DNA of 64,000 bases, from NCBI GenBank assembly GCA_036375215.1, contig DASUSH010000094.1, forward strand, positions 10,082-74,081. Direction: 5' to 3'. This document shows, in pieces, positions 24,776 through 32,303 of this stretch. Below the pieces are notes generated by a model. It was not told the origin of the DNA. It saw nothing but the letters and a program-made list of their open reading frames with translations, and did not search any database. This stretch comes from DASUSH01 sp036375215. Lineage in GTDB: Bacteria; Actinomycetota; Thermoleophilia; Solirubrobacterales; 70-9. The position numbers and the translations under genes are program-made. Within the stretch, counting starts at the first letter, position 1, and each line of letters opens with the position of its first letter.

Positions 24776-27247
24776 TCACTTGACGACGAGGTTGACGAGC
24801 TTGCCCGGGACGACGATCTCCTTGACCACCTCGCGGCCGTCGATGTGGGCCCGGACCTTCTCGCTGGCGTGCGCGATCCGGAGGAGCTCGTCCTCGCCGG
24901 CGTCGGAGCCGGCCTCGATCTGGTCGCGGAGCTTGCCGTTCACCTGGACGACGAGGGTGAAGGTGTCGGTGGCGAGCAACGCGGGGTCGGCCTTCGGCCA
25001 GGGCTGCTCCCAGACGTGGCCGCCCTCGATCAGCTCCCAGACCTCCGCGCCGAGGTGGGGCGCGAACGGGAAGACGAGGGAGGCTGCCGTCGCGACCGCG
25101 AAGCGGAGGGCGGCGTCGCCGGCCGGGTCGCCGTAGAGCCCGCCCTTGAGGCGGTAGGCGTCGTTCACGAGCTCCATTACCGCGGCGATCGCGGTGTTGA
25201 ACTGGAAGTCGCGGTGGAAGTCGGTGGTGACCTTGTCGATCGCCCAGTGCGCCTTGGCGAGCAGGTCGCGAGCGTCGCCGGCCGCCGCGCCGGGGGCGGC
25301 CGGCGAGGTGCGCTCGTCGACCTCGACCGCGAGCCGCCAGAGGCGCGCGAGGAAGCGGTGGACCCCCTCGACGCCCTCGTCGGTCCAGTCGCCGCCGCGC
25401 TCGGGCGGGCCCATGAAGCAGATGAAGGCGCGGATCGCGTCGGCGCCGTAGCGGTCGACGAACTCGGCGGGGCTGATCGTGTTGCCTTTCGACTTCGACA
25501 TCTTGGCGCCGTCGCGGGTGATCATGCCCTGGGTGAAGAGGCTCGCGAACGGCTCCTGGACGCCCAGCAGGTCCTGGTCCGCGAGCGCCTTGACGAAGAA
25601 GCGCGCGTACATCAGGTGGAGGATCGCGTGCTCGACGCCGCCGATGTACTGGTCGACCGGCATCCAGTGGTCGGCGACCTCGCGGTCCCACGGCGCCTCG
25701 GTGTTGCGCGGATCGAGGTAGCGCAGGAAGTACCAGGAGGAGTCGACGAAGGTGTCCATCGTGTCGGTCTCGCGATGCCCGGGGCCGCCGCAATGCGGGC
25801 ACTCGACGTTGACCCAGTCCTCGACGGCGGCGAGGGGGCTCTTGCCCTTCGGCGCGTAGTCCTCAACCTCGGGCAGCTCGACGGGCAGCTGGTCGTCGGG
25901 GACGGCGACGCGGCCGCAGCGGTCGCAATGGACGATCGGGATCGGGCAGCCCCAGTAGCGCTGGCGGGAGAGGAGCCAGTCGCGCAGGCGGTAGTTGACC
26001 GCGGGGCGGCCGAGGCCCTTGGTCTCGAGCCACTCGACGATCTTCGTCTTCGCCTCCTCGGAAGGCAGGCCGTCGAACCCGACCGAGTTGACGAGCCGCC
26101 CCTCGCCCGTGTACGGCTCCTCCTGGTCGGCCTCCCCGCTCTCGACCACCGGGCGGATCTCGAGGTCGAAGGCCTTCGCGAAGGCGAGGTCGCGGTCGTC
26201 GTGGGCCGGGACCGCCATCAGCGCGCCCGTGCCGTATTCCATCAGCACGTAATCGGCGACGAACATCGGGATCTCCTCGCCGTTCACCGGGTTGACGACG
26301 GTGCGGCCGAGCGGGACGCCGGTCTTGGTGCGCTCGGCGTCGCCGCGGTCCGCGGCGGAGGCGCGGGCGACCTCATCGACGTAGCGGCGCACGTCCTCCT
26401 CGTGCTCGGTCCCGGCGGCGAGCCGGTCGAGGTCCGGGTGCTCGGGCGCGAGCACGAAGAAGGTGGCGCCGAAGAGGGTGTCCGGGCGGGTGGTGAAGAC
26501 CGGGAAGTCGATCTGCGGGTCCGAGCAGCGGAAGATGACCTCGGCGCCCTCGGAGCGGCCGATCCAGTTGCGCTGCATCCGGACGACGTGGTCCGGCCAG
26601 GAGTCGAGGATCTCGAAGTCGGCCAGCAGGCGGTCGGCGTAGTCGGTGATCCGGAAGAACCACTGCTCGAGCCTGCGGGTCTCGACGAGGTGGCCGCAGC
26701 GCTCGCAGCGGCCGTCGACGACCTGCTCGTTGGCGAGCACGGTGGCGTCGTTCGGACACCACTGAACGGGCGCCTCGTCGCGGTAGGCGAGGCCGCGCTC
26801 GAAGAGGCGCAGGAAGATCCACTGGGTCCAGCGGTAGTAGTCGGGGTGGTGGCTCGAGACCTCGCGGGACCAGTCGATCGAGATGCCCCAGCGGCGGAAC
26901 TGCTCGCGGAAGTTGGCGATCGACGCCTCGGTGGCGACCCGCGGGTGCTCCCCGGTCTTGATCGCGTTGTTCTCCGCCGGCAGGCCGAAGGCGTCGTAGC
27001 CCATGGGGTGGATCACCTGGTAGCCGTTGCGCCGCCGGAAGTGGGCGATCGCGTCGCCGACCGCGTAGCACTTGAGGTGGCCGACGTGCGGGTCGCCCGA
27101 CGGGTAGGGCAGCATCTCGAGGACGTAGGCCTTGGGCTTCGTGCCGTCGAACCCGGGCTCGCCGGGGTTCGGCACCTCCCAGGTGCGCTCCTCCTCCCAG
27201 AGGTGGCGCCACTTGCGCTCGATCGCTTCGGGCTCGTATCCGGCCAT
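24776..27247 (-). CDS. leuS: Leucyl-tRNA synthetase
   Basis: Class I synthetase, 823 residues. The HIGH-type motif is HVGH (54-57) in PYPSGDPHVGHLKCYAVGD, and KMSKSKGNTIS lies near residue 580. The CP1 editing domain has TTRPDTLFGATFFVLAPEH and the conserved T-rich/DDRD region (VPAHDDRDLAFA). Zinc-type cysteines occur in WCPNDATVL and RCERCGH. The ATG (MAGYEPEAIERKW) is the family start; a 67-codon in-frame extension is just GC-rich intergenic sequence. No T-box features were recognised upstream. Confidence 0.97.
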   Translation of the reverse strand: MAGYEPEAIERKWRHLWEEERTWEVPNPGEPGFDGTKPKAYVLEMLPYPSGDPHVGHLKCYAVGDAIAHFRRRNGYQVIHPMGYDAFGLPAENNAIKTGEHPRVATEASIANFREQFRRWGISIDWSREVSSHHPDYYRWTQWIFLRLFERGLAYRDEAPVQWCPNDATVLANEQVVDGRCERCGHLVETRRLEQWFFRITDYADRLLADFEILDSWPDHVVRMQRNWIGRSEGAEVIFRCSDPQIDFPVFTTRPDTLFGATFFVLAPEHPDLDRLAAGTEHEEDVRRYVDEVARASAADRGDAERTKTGVPLGRTVVNPVNGEEIPMFVADYVLMEYGTGALMAVPAHDDRDLAFAKAFDLEIRPVVESGEADQEEPYTGEGRLVNSVGFDGLPSEEAKTKIVEWLETKGLGRPAVNYRLRDWLLSRQRYWGCPIPIVHCDRCGRVAVPDDQLPVELPEVEDYAPKGKSPLAAVEDWVNVECPHCGGPGHRETDTMDTFVDSSWYFLRYLDPRNTEAPWDREVADHWMPVDQYIGGVEHAILHLMYARFFVKALADQDLLGVQEPFASLFTQGMITRDGAKMSKSKGNTISPAEFVDRYGADAIRAFICFMGPPERGGDWTDEGVEGVHRFLARLWRLAVEVDERTSPAAPGAAAGDARDLLAKAHWAIDKVTTDFHRDFQFNTAIAAVMELVNDAYRLKGGLYGDPAGDAALRFAVATAASLVFPFAPHLGAEVWELIEGGHVWEQPWPKADPALLATDTFTLVVQVNGKLRDQIEAGSDAGEDELLRIAHASEKVRAHIDGREVVKEIVVPGKLVNLVVK

Positions 27248-27257
27248 CGCGCGCCTG

Positions 27258-27263
27258 AGTCTA
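27258..27263 (-). promoter_or_regulatory. TAGACT -10 element of leuS
   Basis: TAGACT ends 10 bp before the leuS ATG with no ribosome-binding site between, suggesting a leaderless or nearly leaderless transcript. The rest of the divergent spacer holds a strong self-complementary stretch (CGCCGGCG repeated at 27299-27317) and the promoter of the plus-strand gene. Confidence 0.45.
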
Positions 27264-27375
27264 CGAGCGGGCATCGCGTCGACCGGTGCGGAGGCGAGCG
27301 CCGGCGCCGCGCCGGCGAGGGCGCGGGGGCGCTCTGCGGGTCCTCCCCCGGGACGGGCCCGCCGGGCCGGGGATT

Positions 27376-27381
27376 TAGACT
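27376..27381 (+). promoter_or_regulatory. TAGACT -10 element of the 74-residue gene
   Basis: The same hexamer in the plus orientation, 29 bp ahead of the ATG at 27411. A strong AAGGAGG ribosome-binding site (about 27398-27404) sits between, so this is a leadered message, unlike the divergent leuS. Confidence 0.4.
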
Positions 27382-27410
27382 CGGTGCCGGACGACGGAAG
27401 GAGGCGTGAG

Positions 27411-27635
27411 ATGGCGCGACTGATCAGGATGGACCGGACCGGGCACACGACGCTCGCCGAGTGGGCGCCGGGCGATCCAGCGGCCCGCGAGGCGGCCGTG
27501 GAGGCGTTCCGGCGCGAGCTCGACGCGGGGATGCTGGCCGCGGTGACCCGCGACGACGGGACCGCCGAGCAGGTGCGCGAGTTGCCCCTCGACGCGGACC
27601 TGGTCGTGCTGCGGCGGCCGATCGCCGGCGGATAG
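27411..27635 (+). CDS. Conserved-looking hypothetical protein, 74 residues
   Basis: Not recognised. The ATG follows AAGGAGG at 6-7 bp, the best ribosome-binding site in the window. The sequence (MARLIRMDRTGHTTLAEW, then EAFRRELDAGMLAAV, ending PLDADLVVLRRPIAGG) looks like a compact alpha/beta domain without membrane segments or cysteines. Codon use matches its neighbours. It begins a three-gene plus-strand run that ends with the AI-2E-family transporter. Confidence 0.7.
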   Translation: MARLIRMDRTGHTTLAEWAPGDPAAREAAVEAFRRELDAGMLAAVTRDDGTAEQVRELPLDADLVVLRRPIAGG

Positions 27636-27804
27636 TGGGCGGCCCGGGAGCCGGGAGCCGGCCATAGCCGACGCCGGATCGATCGCGAGCCGGGCGGGCG
27701 CGCCCGGCGGAGGTCAGCTCCACGAGGCCGTCGAGCTGCCCTGGCGGCGGCGTTTCGACCCGGGCGCGCTGCCCCGGCGGGAGCGGTTCTGGACCGCGTG
27801 GACG

Positions 27805-28368
27805 GTGTCCGTGGTGACGCCGTTCGTGGCGGCGGGCGGAGTGCTCGTCTGGCTCGAGCCGTGGACGTTCCCGGTCGCGCTGTGGAGCTGGGCGCACGCG
27901 TGGGCGATCCCGATGCTCTACGGGCGGCGCGCCGGGCGGGCGCTGGTGCCGATCGGGAGCCCGCGCAGCGCGGCGCACGCCGACGCGGAGGCGGATCGGG
28001 TCGCGCTGGGGCTGCTCGGCGACCTGCTCGGCCATCGCGAGCGCGAGCTGATGGCGGCCACCGGGCTGGCGTTGCAACGCGGGGCGCTCGGGGTCTGGCT
28101 GCTCGGGGAGAAGGGGGCGCTGCTCGTGCGGCCCGGGGGGCGGCGCGTGGACTCGTGGTGCGTGCGGATCGCGGACCCGGGCGGGCTGCCGGCGGGCGAC
28201 CGCGTGGCGCACCTGCTGCTCGCGCTGCGGGAGGACGAGGAGGGGTTCTGCACGATCGCCAACATGGACTTCTCGGGGGCGGCTTGGCGGGTGCGGCGGC
28301 ACCTGCCCGAGCGGGCCCGGCCGGCGCTCGACGAGGGGCGGAGAGTCGCGCGCGGGGGCAGCGGGTAG
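27805..28368 (+). CDS. Hypothetical protein with N-terminal membrane segments
   Basis: Not recognised. 187 residues from the first available GTG. Two hydrophobic segments (VVTPFVAAGGVLVWL and FPVALWSWAHAWAIPML) precede a soluble part with RELMAATGLALQRGALGVWLLGEKGALLV, WCVRIADP and EEGFCTIANMDFSGAAWRVRRHLP. The same frame continues upstream to about 27664 with protein-like sequence (ELPWRRRFDPGALPRRERFWTAWTV, in pieces), but it has no ATG, GTG or TTG, so the true start may be a rare codon such as CTG 27736 or ATA 27664. The AI-2E gene follows by 9 bp. Confidence 0.65.
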   Translation: MSVVTPFVAAGGVLVWLEPWTFPVALWSWAHAWAIPMLYGRRAGRALVPIGSPRSAAHADAEADRVALGLLGDLLGHRERELMAATGLALQRGALGVWLLGEKGALLVRPGGRRVDSWCVRIADPGGLPAGDRVAHLLLALREDEEGFCTIANMDFSGAAWRVRRHLPERARPALDEGRRVARGGSG

Positions 28369-28377
28369 GAGCTTGTC

Positions 28378-29508
28378 ATGGTGAACCCGGGGCGGGATCT
28401 GCGCGACACGGCGACGCCGTACAAGGTCGTCATCCTCGGGTTCGCGCTGCTCGCGGCCGGCCTGCTCTTCCGCGAGCTGGTGACGCTGATCGTCGCGATC
28501 CTGATGACGGTCCTGATCGCGATCCCGCTGGCCGCGACCGCGACGCGGCTCGAGCGCGTCGGGATCCCGCGTTTCCTCGGCGCGCTCGCCGGGCTCCTGA
28601 TCGGCTTCGGGGTGCTGGCGGCGGTGTTCGCGCTGATCATCCCGCCGTTCGTCGACGAGGTCGAGCGGTTCGCGGACGAGGTGCCGACGATCGTGCAGGA
28701 CCTCGAGCAGGACGTCGGCGGGCTGGTCGGGGACTCGGACGGCAGCGAGGTCCAGGACTTCATCCAGGGCTTCGTCGACGATCCGGGCAAGCTGATCGGG
28801 CCGGTGACGTCCCTGGGCATCTCGGTGGCGGGGGTCCTGGGCGCGATCGCGCTGATGGTGATCACGGCCTACTACATGGCGGTGCGCCCCGAGCCGCTGG
28901 TGCGCTCGATCGCGTCGCTCTTCCCGCCGTCGCGCCGGCCCTGGGCGAACCACGTGATGGACCGGCTGCGCGACGCCTGGATCGGGTGGATGCAGGGGAT
29001 GCTCGCCGACATGGTGATCACGGGGGTGCTCGTCTACATCGGGCTCTCGGTGATCGGGCTGGATTTCGCGATCTTCTTCGCGGTCTTCTCGGCGGTGCTC
29101 GTGCTGATCCCGTACTTCGGCGCGATCATCGGGGCGATCCCGCCGGTGCTGTTCGCGCTCGCGGACTCGCCGCAGAAGGCGCTCCTGGCGCTCGCGATCT
29201 ACGTGCTGATCCAGCAGATCGAGGGCAACATCACGATCCCGCTGGTGATGGCGGACCGGGTCAGGCTGCACCCGGCGGCGGTCGCGATCGGGGTGGTGAT
29301 CGTCGGCCAGCTCTTCGGCTTCATCGGGCTGTTCGTGGCCGTGCCCCTGCTCTCGCTGATCATCATCCTGGTCGACGAGCTGTGGGTGAAGCAGGTGGAG
29401 GCCGGGGACATGCGGGCGGCGAGCGAGGGCGAGGCGCGCGAGAAGCTGGCCGAGGCGGAGCCGGAACCCGACTCGGAGCTCGAGGTCGTGCGCAGCCGAT
29501 CCAGCTAG
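28378..29508 (+). CDS. AI-2E family transporter (PerM/TqsA-like)
   Basis: 376 residues with about eight membrane segments in the 2+1+5 pattern of the family: two at the N-terminus (VVILGFALLAAGLLFRELVTLIVAILMTVL region), an amphipathic soluble stretch with VDEVERFADEVPTIVQDLEQD, then GVLGAIALMVITAYYM and the C-terminal cluster including PYFGAIIGAIPPVLFALADS and QIEGNITIPLVMADRV, both diagnostic. The family exports autoinducer-2, auxin-like or other small solutes; the substrate here is unknown. An AGGAG site lies 7 bp before the ATG. Confidence 0.88.
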   Translation: MVNPGRDLRDTATPYKVVILGFALLAAGLLFRELVTLIVAILMTVLIAIPLAATATRLERVGIPRFLGALAGLLIGFGVLAAVFALIIPPFVDEVERFADEVPTIVQDLEQDVGGLVGDSDGSEVQDFIQGFVDDPGKLIGPVTSLGISVAGVLGAIALMVITAYYMAVRPEPLVRSIASLFPPSRRPWANHVMDRLRDAWIGWMQGMLADMVITGVLVYIGLSVIGLDFAIFFAVFSAVLVLIPYFGAIIGAIPPVLFALADSPQKALLALAIYVLIQQIEGNITIPLVMADRVRLHPAAVAIGVVIVGQLFGFIGLFVAVPLLSLIIILVDELWVKQVEAGDMRAASEGEAREKLAEAEPEPDSELEVVRSRSS

Positions 29509-29518
29509 GCGGGCCGCG

Positions 29519-31549
29519 TCAGCGGCGGCGGACGCGCTCGCAGTTCGAGGCGACGCTCGTGCGGCGCTTGGTCAGGACGAGGTCGAAGCCCTTTCCGCAG
29601 GTGATCACGTTGCGTCCGTGGAGGTCCTGGATGCGGTCGTCGCCGTCGCCGCCGTGAAGCCGGTCGGCGCCGCGGCCGCCGGCGAGGCGGTCCTCGCCGC
29701 GGTTCCCGCAGATCCAATCGTCGCCGTGGAGCCCGTGGACGTCGTTGGGGTCGACCGTGCCGGCGATGACGTCGGCGCGGTTCGTGCCGCGGGTGAGGGG
29801 ACCGGCGATGATCGTCGCGTCGAGGCCGTCGCAGGTCGGCTCGCCGGAGGTTCCGCGCTGCAGCTCGTAGGCGCCGATGTCGGTGCCGTCGCCGCCGGGC
29901 GGACGGGGGCGGCCGAAGGAGACGGGGCGCGTCGAGCCGCGCTGGTCGGTGGTGAAGCCGAGGCTCGTCCCCTGGTCGATCGCGGGGCTCGAGGCCGGCA
30001 GGGCGCGCGTGCGCGTGGGGCCGCCGTTGTCCTTCAGGTCGGCGAGCATGGGGTTGGTGGCGGTGAGGTCGGTCGGCTTCGAGAAGCCGCAGCTCGACCC
30101 GTCGTCGAGGTTGAAGCCATCCGAGGTGATCGTGCGGTTGCCGCAGCTCGGCGGGCCGCCGAGCGGGTTCGCGACGAGCGTGTTGGCCAGGCGGAACGTG
30201 GCGTCGGTGTTGGCGAGGTTCGCTCCGGCGGTCGCGGTCACCGCGGTCGCCTCGTTGTCGGCGATCGTGGACGCGGCAATCCGGGCGCGGCTGCCGTCGC
30301 GGTTGTCGATGCCGCCGCCGACCGCGGCGCTGTTGCCGCTCAGGGTGAGGAGCTGGGCGAAGAGGTCGGAGTCGCCGGCGCTGGAGAGGCCGCCGCCGGC
30401 AATGACGGAGGTGTCGGGATCGTGGCGGTCGCCACCGCGGACCGTGTTGCTTCTGACCGTGCTCGACTGGAGGAACACGACGCCGGTGCCGCGCAGCCCG
30501 CCGCCGAACGCCGTCTGGCCGCGCTTCTCGTTGTGGTCGCCGGCGCCGCCGCGCACCGCGTTGTCGCTGATCGTGGAGTCGACGATCTCGGCGCCGTTCG
30601 CGAGGATGCCGCCGCCGGCGGCGTTGCCGCCCCAGGGGCCGGGGCCGCCGCGGGCGGTGTTCGCGTCGAGGGACGTGCCGGTGATCGAGACCTCCTGGTC
30701 CGAGACCGAGGCGATGCCCCCGCCGTTCCCCTCACCGCCCCGGCGCCCGCGGCTGTCGCCGTACCGGTCGTTGCCGCCCTCGCCGCCGGCCGCCTGGCCG
30801 CCCGCTACGCGGCTGTCGATGATCGTCAGGGCGCCCTGGTTCCAGATGCCGCCGCCCCAGCCCGTGCCGCCCTCGCCCGCGTGGCCGCCGAGGATGCAGC
30901 GGGCCGGCGCGTCGCCGCCGAACCCGCCCTGGGCGGTGTTGCCGGCCACGAGGGTGTGACTCAGGGCGAGGCTGGCGCCGGGGCCGTTGAAGATGCCGCC
31001 GCCGAATGCGTTGCCACCGGACCCGCCCGAGTCACCGCACACACCGTTGCCGCCGCTGCCGGCGAGTGCGAGGCCGCCGCTCACCTGCACGGAGTCGAGG
31101 GAAAGCGTGCCGAGGTTGTAGATGACGCCGCCCCCGATCGAGCCGCCGTTCTGGGCGGTGCTCCCTGAAGGACCGTAGGCGGTGCCGTTGGCGATCGTGA
31201 GGTTCGAGATTCGGGCGCTGCCGCGCGGCTGGCCCGCGATGTTGAAGACCCGGATGTTGTTGTTCCCGGAGATCGTCAGGGCCTGGACGCCGGGCCCCTG
31301 GATCTCCATGTCGCTCTGGACCGAGAGCTCGCCCTGGGCGAGCTTGATCGTGCCGGTGACACCGGTGTCGAAGACGATGGTGTCGTGGGCCGGGTGGGCG
31401 TTGGCCTGGATCATGGCCTGGCGCAGCGACCCGGGGCCGGGATCGTTGGTGTTGCTGACGTGGAAGGTGTCGGCGGCAGCCGGAACAGCCGCGCAGAGCG
31501 ACGCCAGGACCGCGATGGTCCCCGCTCCGACCAACCTGTGGCGAATCAT
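29519..31549 (-). CDS. Secreted right-handed beta-helix (choice-of-anchor Q) protein with RTX-like tail
   Basis: About 676 residues. Signal peptide (MIRHRLVGAGTIAVLASLCAAVPAAA), then DTFHVSNTNDPGPGSLRQAMIQAN, the entry motif of pectate-lyase-like repeat proteins. Many short rungs follow (ISNLTIANGTAYG, LDSVQVSGG, STISDNAV, STIADNEAT), an LKDNGGPTRTRAL-GSPAIDQG type choice-of-anchor Q segment and DQRGSTRP..GTDIGAYE. The tail has glycine/aspartate repeats (LHGDDWICGNRGEDRLAGG) ending CGKGFD...NCERV. An upstream TTG (31558) would add three residues. Probably a cell-surface or extracellular matrix protein. Confidence 0.82.
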   Translation of the reverse strand: MIRHRLVGAGTIAVLASLCAAVPAAADTFHVSNTNDPGPGSLRQAMIQANAHPAHDTIVFDTGVTGTIKLAQGELSVQSDMEIQGPGVQALTISGNNNIRVFNIAGQPRGSARISNLTIANGTAYGPSGSTAQNGGSIGGGVIYNLGTLSLDSVQVSGGLALAGSGGNGVCGDSGGSGGNAFGGGIFNGPGASLALSHTLVAGNTAQGGFGGDAPARCILGGHAGEGGTGWGGGIWNQGALTIIDSRVAGGQAAGGEGGNDRYGDSRGRRGGEGNGGGIASVSDQEVSITGTSLDANTARGGPGPWGGNAAGGGILANGAEIVDSTISDNAVRGGAGDHNEKRGQTAFGGGLRGTGVVFLQSSTVRSNTVRGGDRHDPDTSVIAGGGLSSAGDSDLFAQLLTLSGNSAAVGGGIDNRDGSRARIAASTIADNEATAVTATAGANLANTDATFRLANTLVANPLGGPPSCGNRTITSDGFNLDDGSSCGFSKPTDLTATNPMLADLKDNGGPTRTRALPASSPAIDQGTSLGFTTDQRGSTRPVSFGRPRPPGGDGTDIGAYELQRGTSGEPTCDGLDATIIAGPLTRGTNRADVIAGTVDPNDVHGLHGDDWICGNRGEDRLAGGRGADRLHGGDGDDRIQDLHGRNVITCGKGFDLVLTKRRTSVASNCERVRRR

Positions 31550-31615
31550 CCGTGACAACGCTTCGGTCGTACCTCCCTGTACCCGCGGCGAGCGTACCGG
31601 ATTACGTACCGTTTG

Positions 31616-31764
31616 TCACGTATAGCCGGCGATGAGCCGAACGTACGGACGGCCGCGGCGGTTCACGCGGATCTCCTCGCCCGTGGCGGCGCGCTCCATG
31701 TACCAGCCGAAGCGGTTGCGGAACTCGTGGGCGCCTACGGTCGTCGGCGCGGGTTCGGGTGAAG
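31616..31764 (-). other. Phd/prevent-host-death-like domain without its own start codon
   Basis: The 49 codons after the tRNA encode a Phd-like domain (TVGAHEFRNRFGWYMERAA, then IRVNRRGRPYVRLI). Between the tRNA 3' end and the domain there is no ATG, GTG or TTG in frame; the first ATG is in mid-domain (WYMER). Nearest upstream in-frame candidates are a TTG in the tRNA D-loop and starts inside the nuclease. No toxin gene (Doc, RelE, PIN) lies downstream; the next gene begins 66 bp away and encodes a secreted beta-helix protein. Confidence 0.55.
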
Positions 31765-32251
31765 TGGAGCTGGGGGGATTCGAACCCCCGACCTTGCGGC
31801 TGCCAGCCGCACGCTCTCCCAACTGAGCTACAGCCCCAGACAGGGTGAAATCGGCAGCGAAGTGTACCGCCGCGCGCTGGCGATTCTTGGGTGGAGAAAG
31901 TCGTAGCTGCACCGCGCTGAGGCCGTCGACCACATCCATCGGCAGGAAGAAGTTCCGATCGAGCTCATGGCTGTGAGCGACGAATGCGTCCACGTCATCC
32001 GCGCTGTACCGACGCCGGACGTAGCCCTTCGGCGAATGCCAACTACTCACAAGCCCAACGACCAGAACGTCGCCTCGACGGTGCGCGGATTTGCATTGAA
32101 TCTTCAGCAGGTCTCCCGAAAGCGAAAACACGAGGTCCGCCCGCGCGTGCTCGGACATGGGCTTGTAGACCTCGACCCCGAGCCGCATCGCCTCCAGGGC
32201 GATCGCCGTCTCGGCGACGCATCCGAGGTGGTTCGGCGTCTGGCTCGTCAC
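31616..32251 (-). CDS. PD-(D/E)XK endonuclease fused through a tRNA-Ala gene to a Phd-like antitoxin domain
   Basis: One unbroken 211-codon frame with three parts. Residues 1-138: nuclease of the group-I-intron-associated PD-(D/E)XK type (I-Ssp6803I-like), with ETAIALEAMRLGVEVYKP, Asp39 in RADLVF and the QxK core LKIQCKSA. Residues 139-163 (GAVAQLGERAAGSRKVGGSN...) are the sense strand of the tRNA-Ala gene read as codons. Residues about 170-211 (VGAHEFRNRFGWYMERAATGEEIRVNRRGRPYVRLI) resemble the N-terminal DNA-binding part of Phd/YefM antitoxins (motif quoted in family terms; see finding). GTG start; lower GC than neighbours, suggesting transfer. Whether the fusion is made intact is unknown. 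Confidence 0.65.
   Translation of the reverse strand: MTSQTPNHLGCVAETAIALEAMRLGVEVYKPMSEHARADLVFSLSGDLLKIQCKSAHRRGDVLVVGLVSSWHSPKGYVRRRYSADDVDAFVAHSHELDRNFFLPMDVVDGLSAVQLRLSPPKNRQRAAVHFAADFTLSGAVAQLGERAAGSRKVGGSNPPSSTSPEPAPTTVGAHEFRNRFGWYMERAATGEEIRVNRRGRPYVRLIAGYT
31765..31837 (-). tRNA. tRNA-Ala (anticodon GGC)
   Basis: 73 nt, complete cloverleaf: acceptor GGGGCTG/CAGCTCC with the G3-U70 wobble that marks alanine tRNAs, D arm GCTC...GAGC, anticodon stem TGCGG/CCGCA with loop CTGGCAG (anticodon GGC), variable AGGTC, T arm GGGGG-TTCGAAT-CCCCC, discriminator A. The 3' CCA is not encoded (next bases CTT). The gene lies wholly inside the nuclease/Phd reading frame on the same strand and has no stop codon in that frame. 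Confidence 0.97.
31861..31866 (-). promoter_or_regulatory. Possible tRNA-Ala -10 element (TACACT)
   Basis: TACACT lies 23 bp upstream of the tRNA 5' end, inside the nuclease coding region. If used, it would give a short precursor independent of the nuclease message. No clear -35 is visible. Confidence 0.3.
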
Positions 32252-32264
32252 GAACGCATGTTCG
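32251..32264. promoter_or_regulatory. LexA-type SOS box at the nuclease start codon
   Basis: CGAACGCATGTTCG is a perfect match to the Gram-positive/actinobacterial LexA consensus CGAACRNRYGTTYG, with inverted CGAAC...GTTCG half-sites. Its last base on the coding strand is the first base of the nuclease GTG. A repressor bound here would cover the start codon and any nearby transcription start. Upstream lies only the 3' end of the coiled-coil gene, so the nuclease is the only plausible target. Confidence 0.6.
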
Positions 32265-32303
32265 CATGCAGGAATGCACGGATGTGCGACGGAACGTGCC
32301 GGT

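Noticed and set aside
24845..27409. 854-codon open frame on the plus strand opposite leuS
   Set aside because: Shadow of leuS in GC-rich DNA: composition is Arg/Asp/Val/Gly-biased with no domain, and leuS is unambiguous.
27248..27410. Possible T-box riboswitch upstream of leuS
   Set aside because: No T-box consensus, specifier loop or terminator/antiterminator pair; the TAGACT element sits only 10 bp from the ATG, leaving no leader.
31739..31837. Treating the VAQLGER-like peptide as a genuine conserved protein domain
   Set aside because: It is the literal translation of the tRNA-Ala gene; similarity to database proteins would reflect tRNA genes, not protein ancestry.
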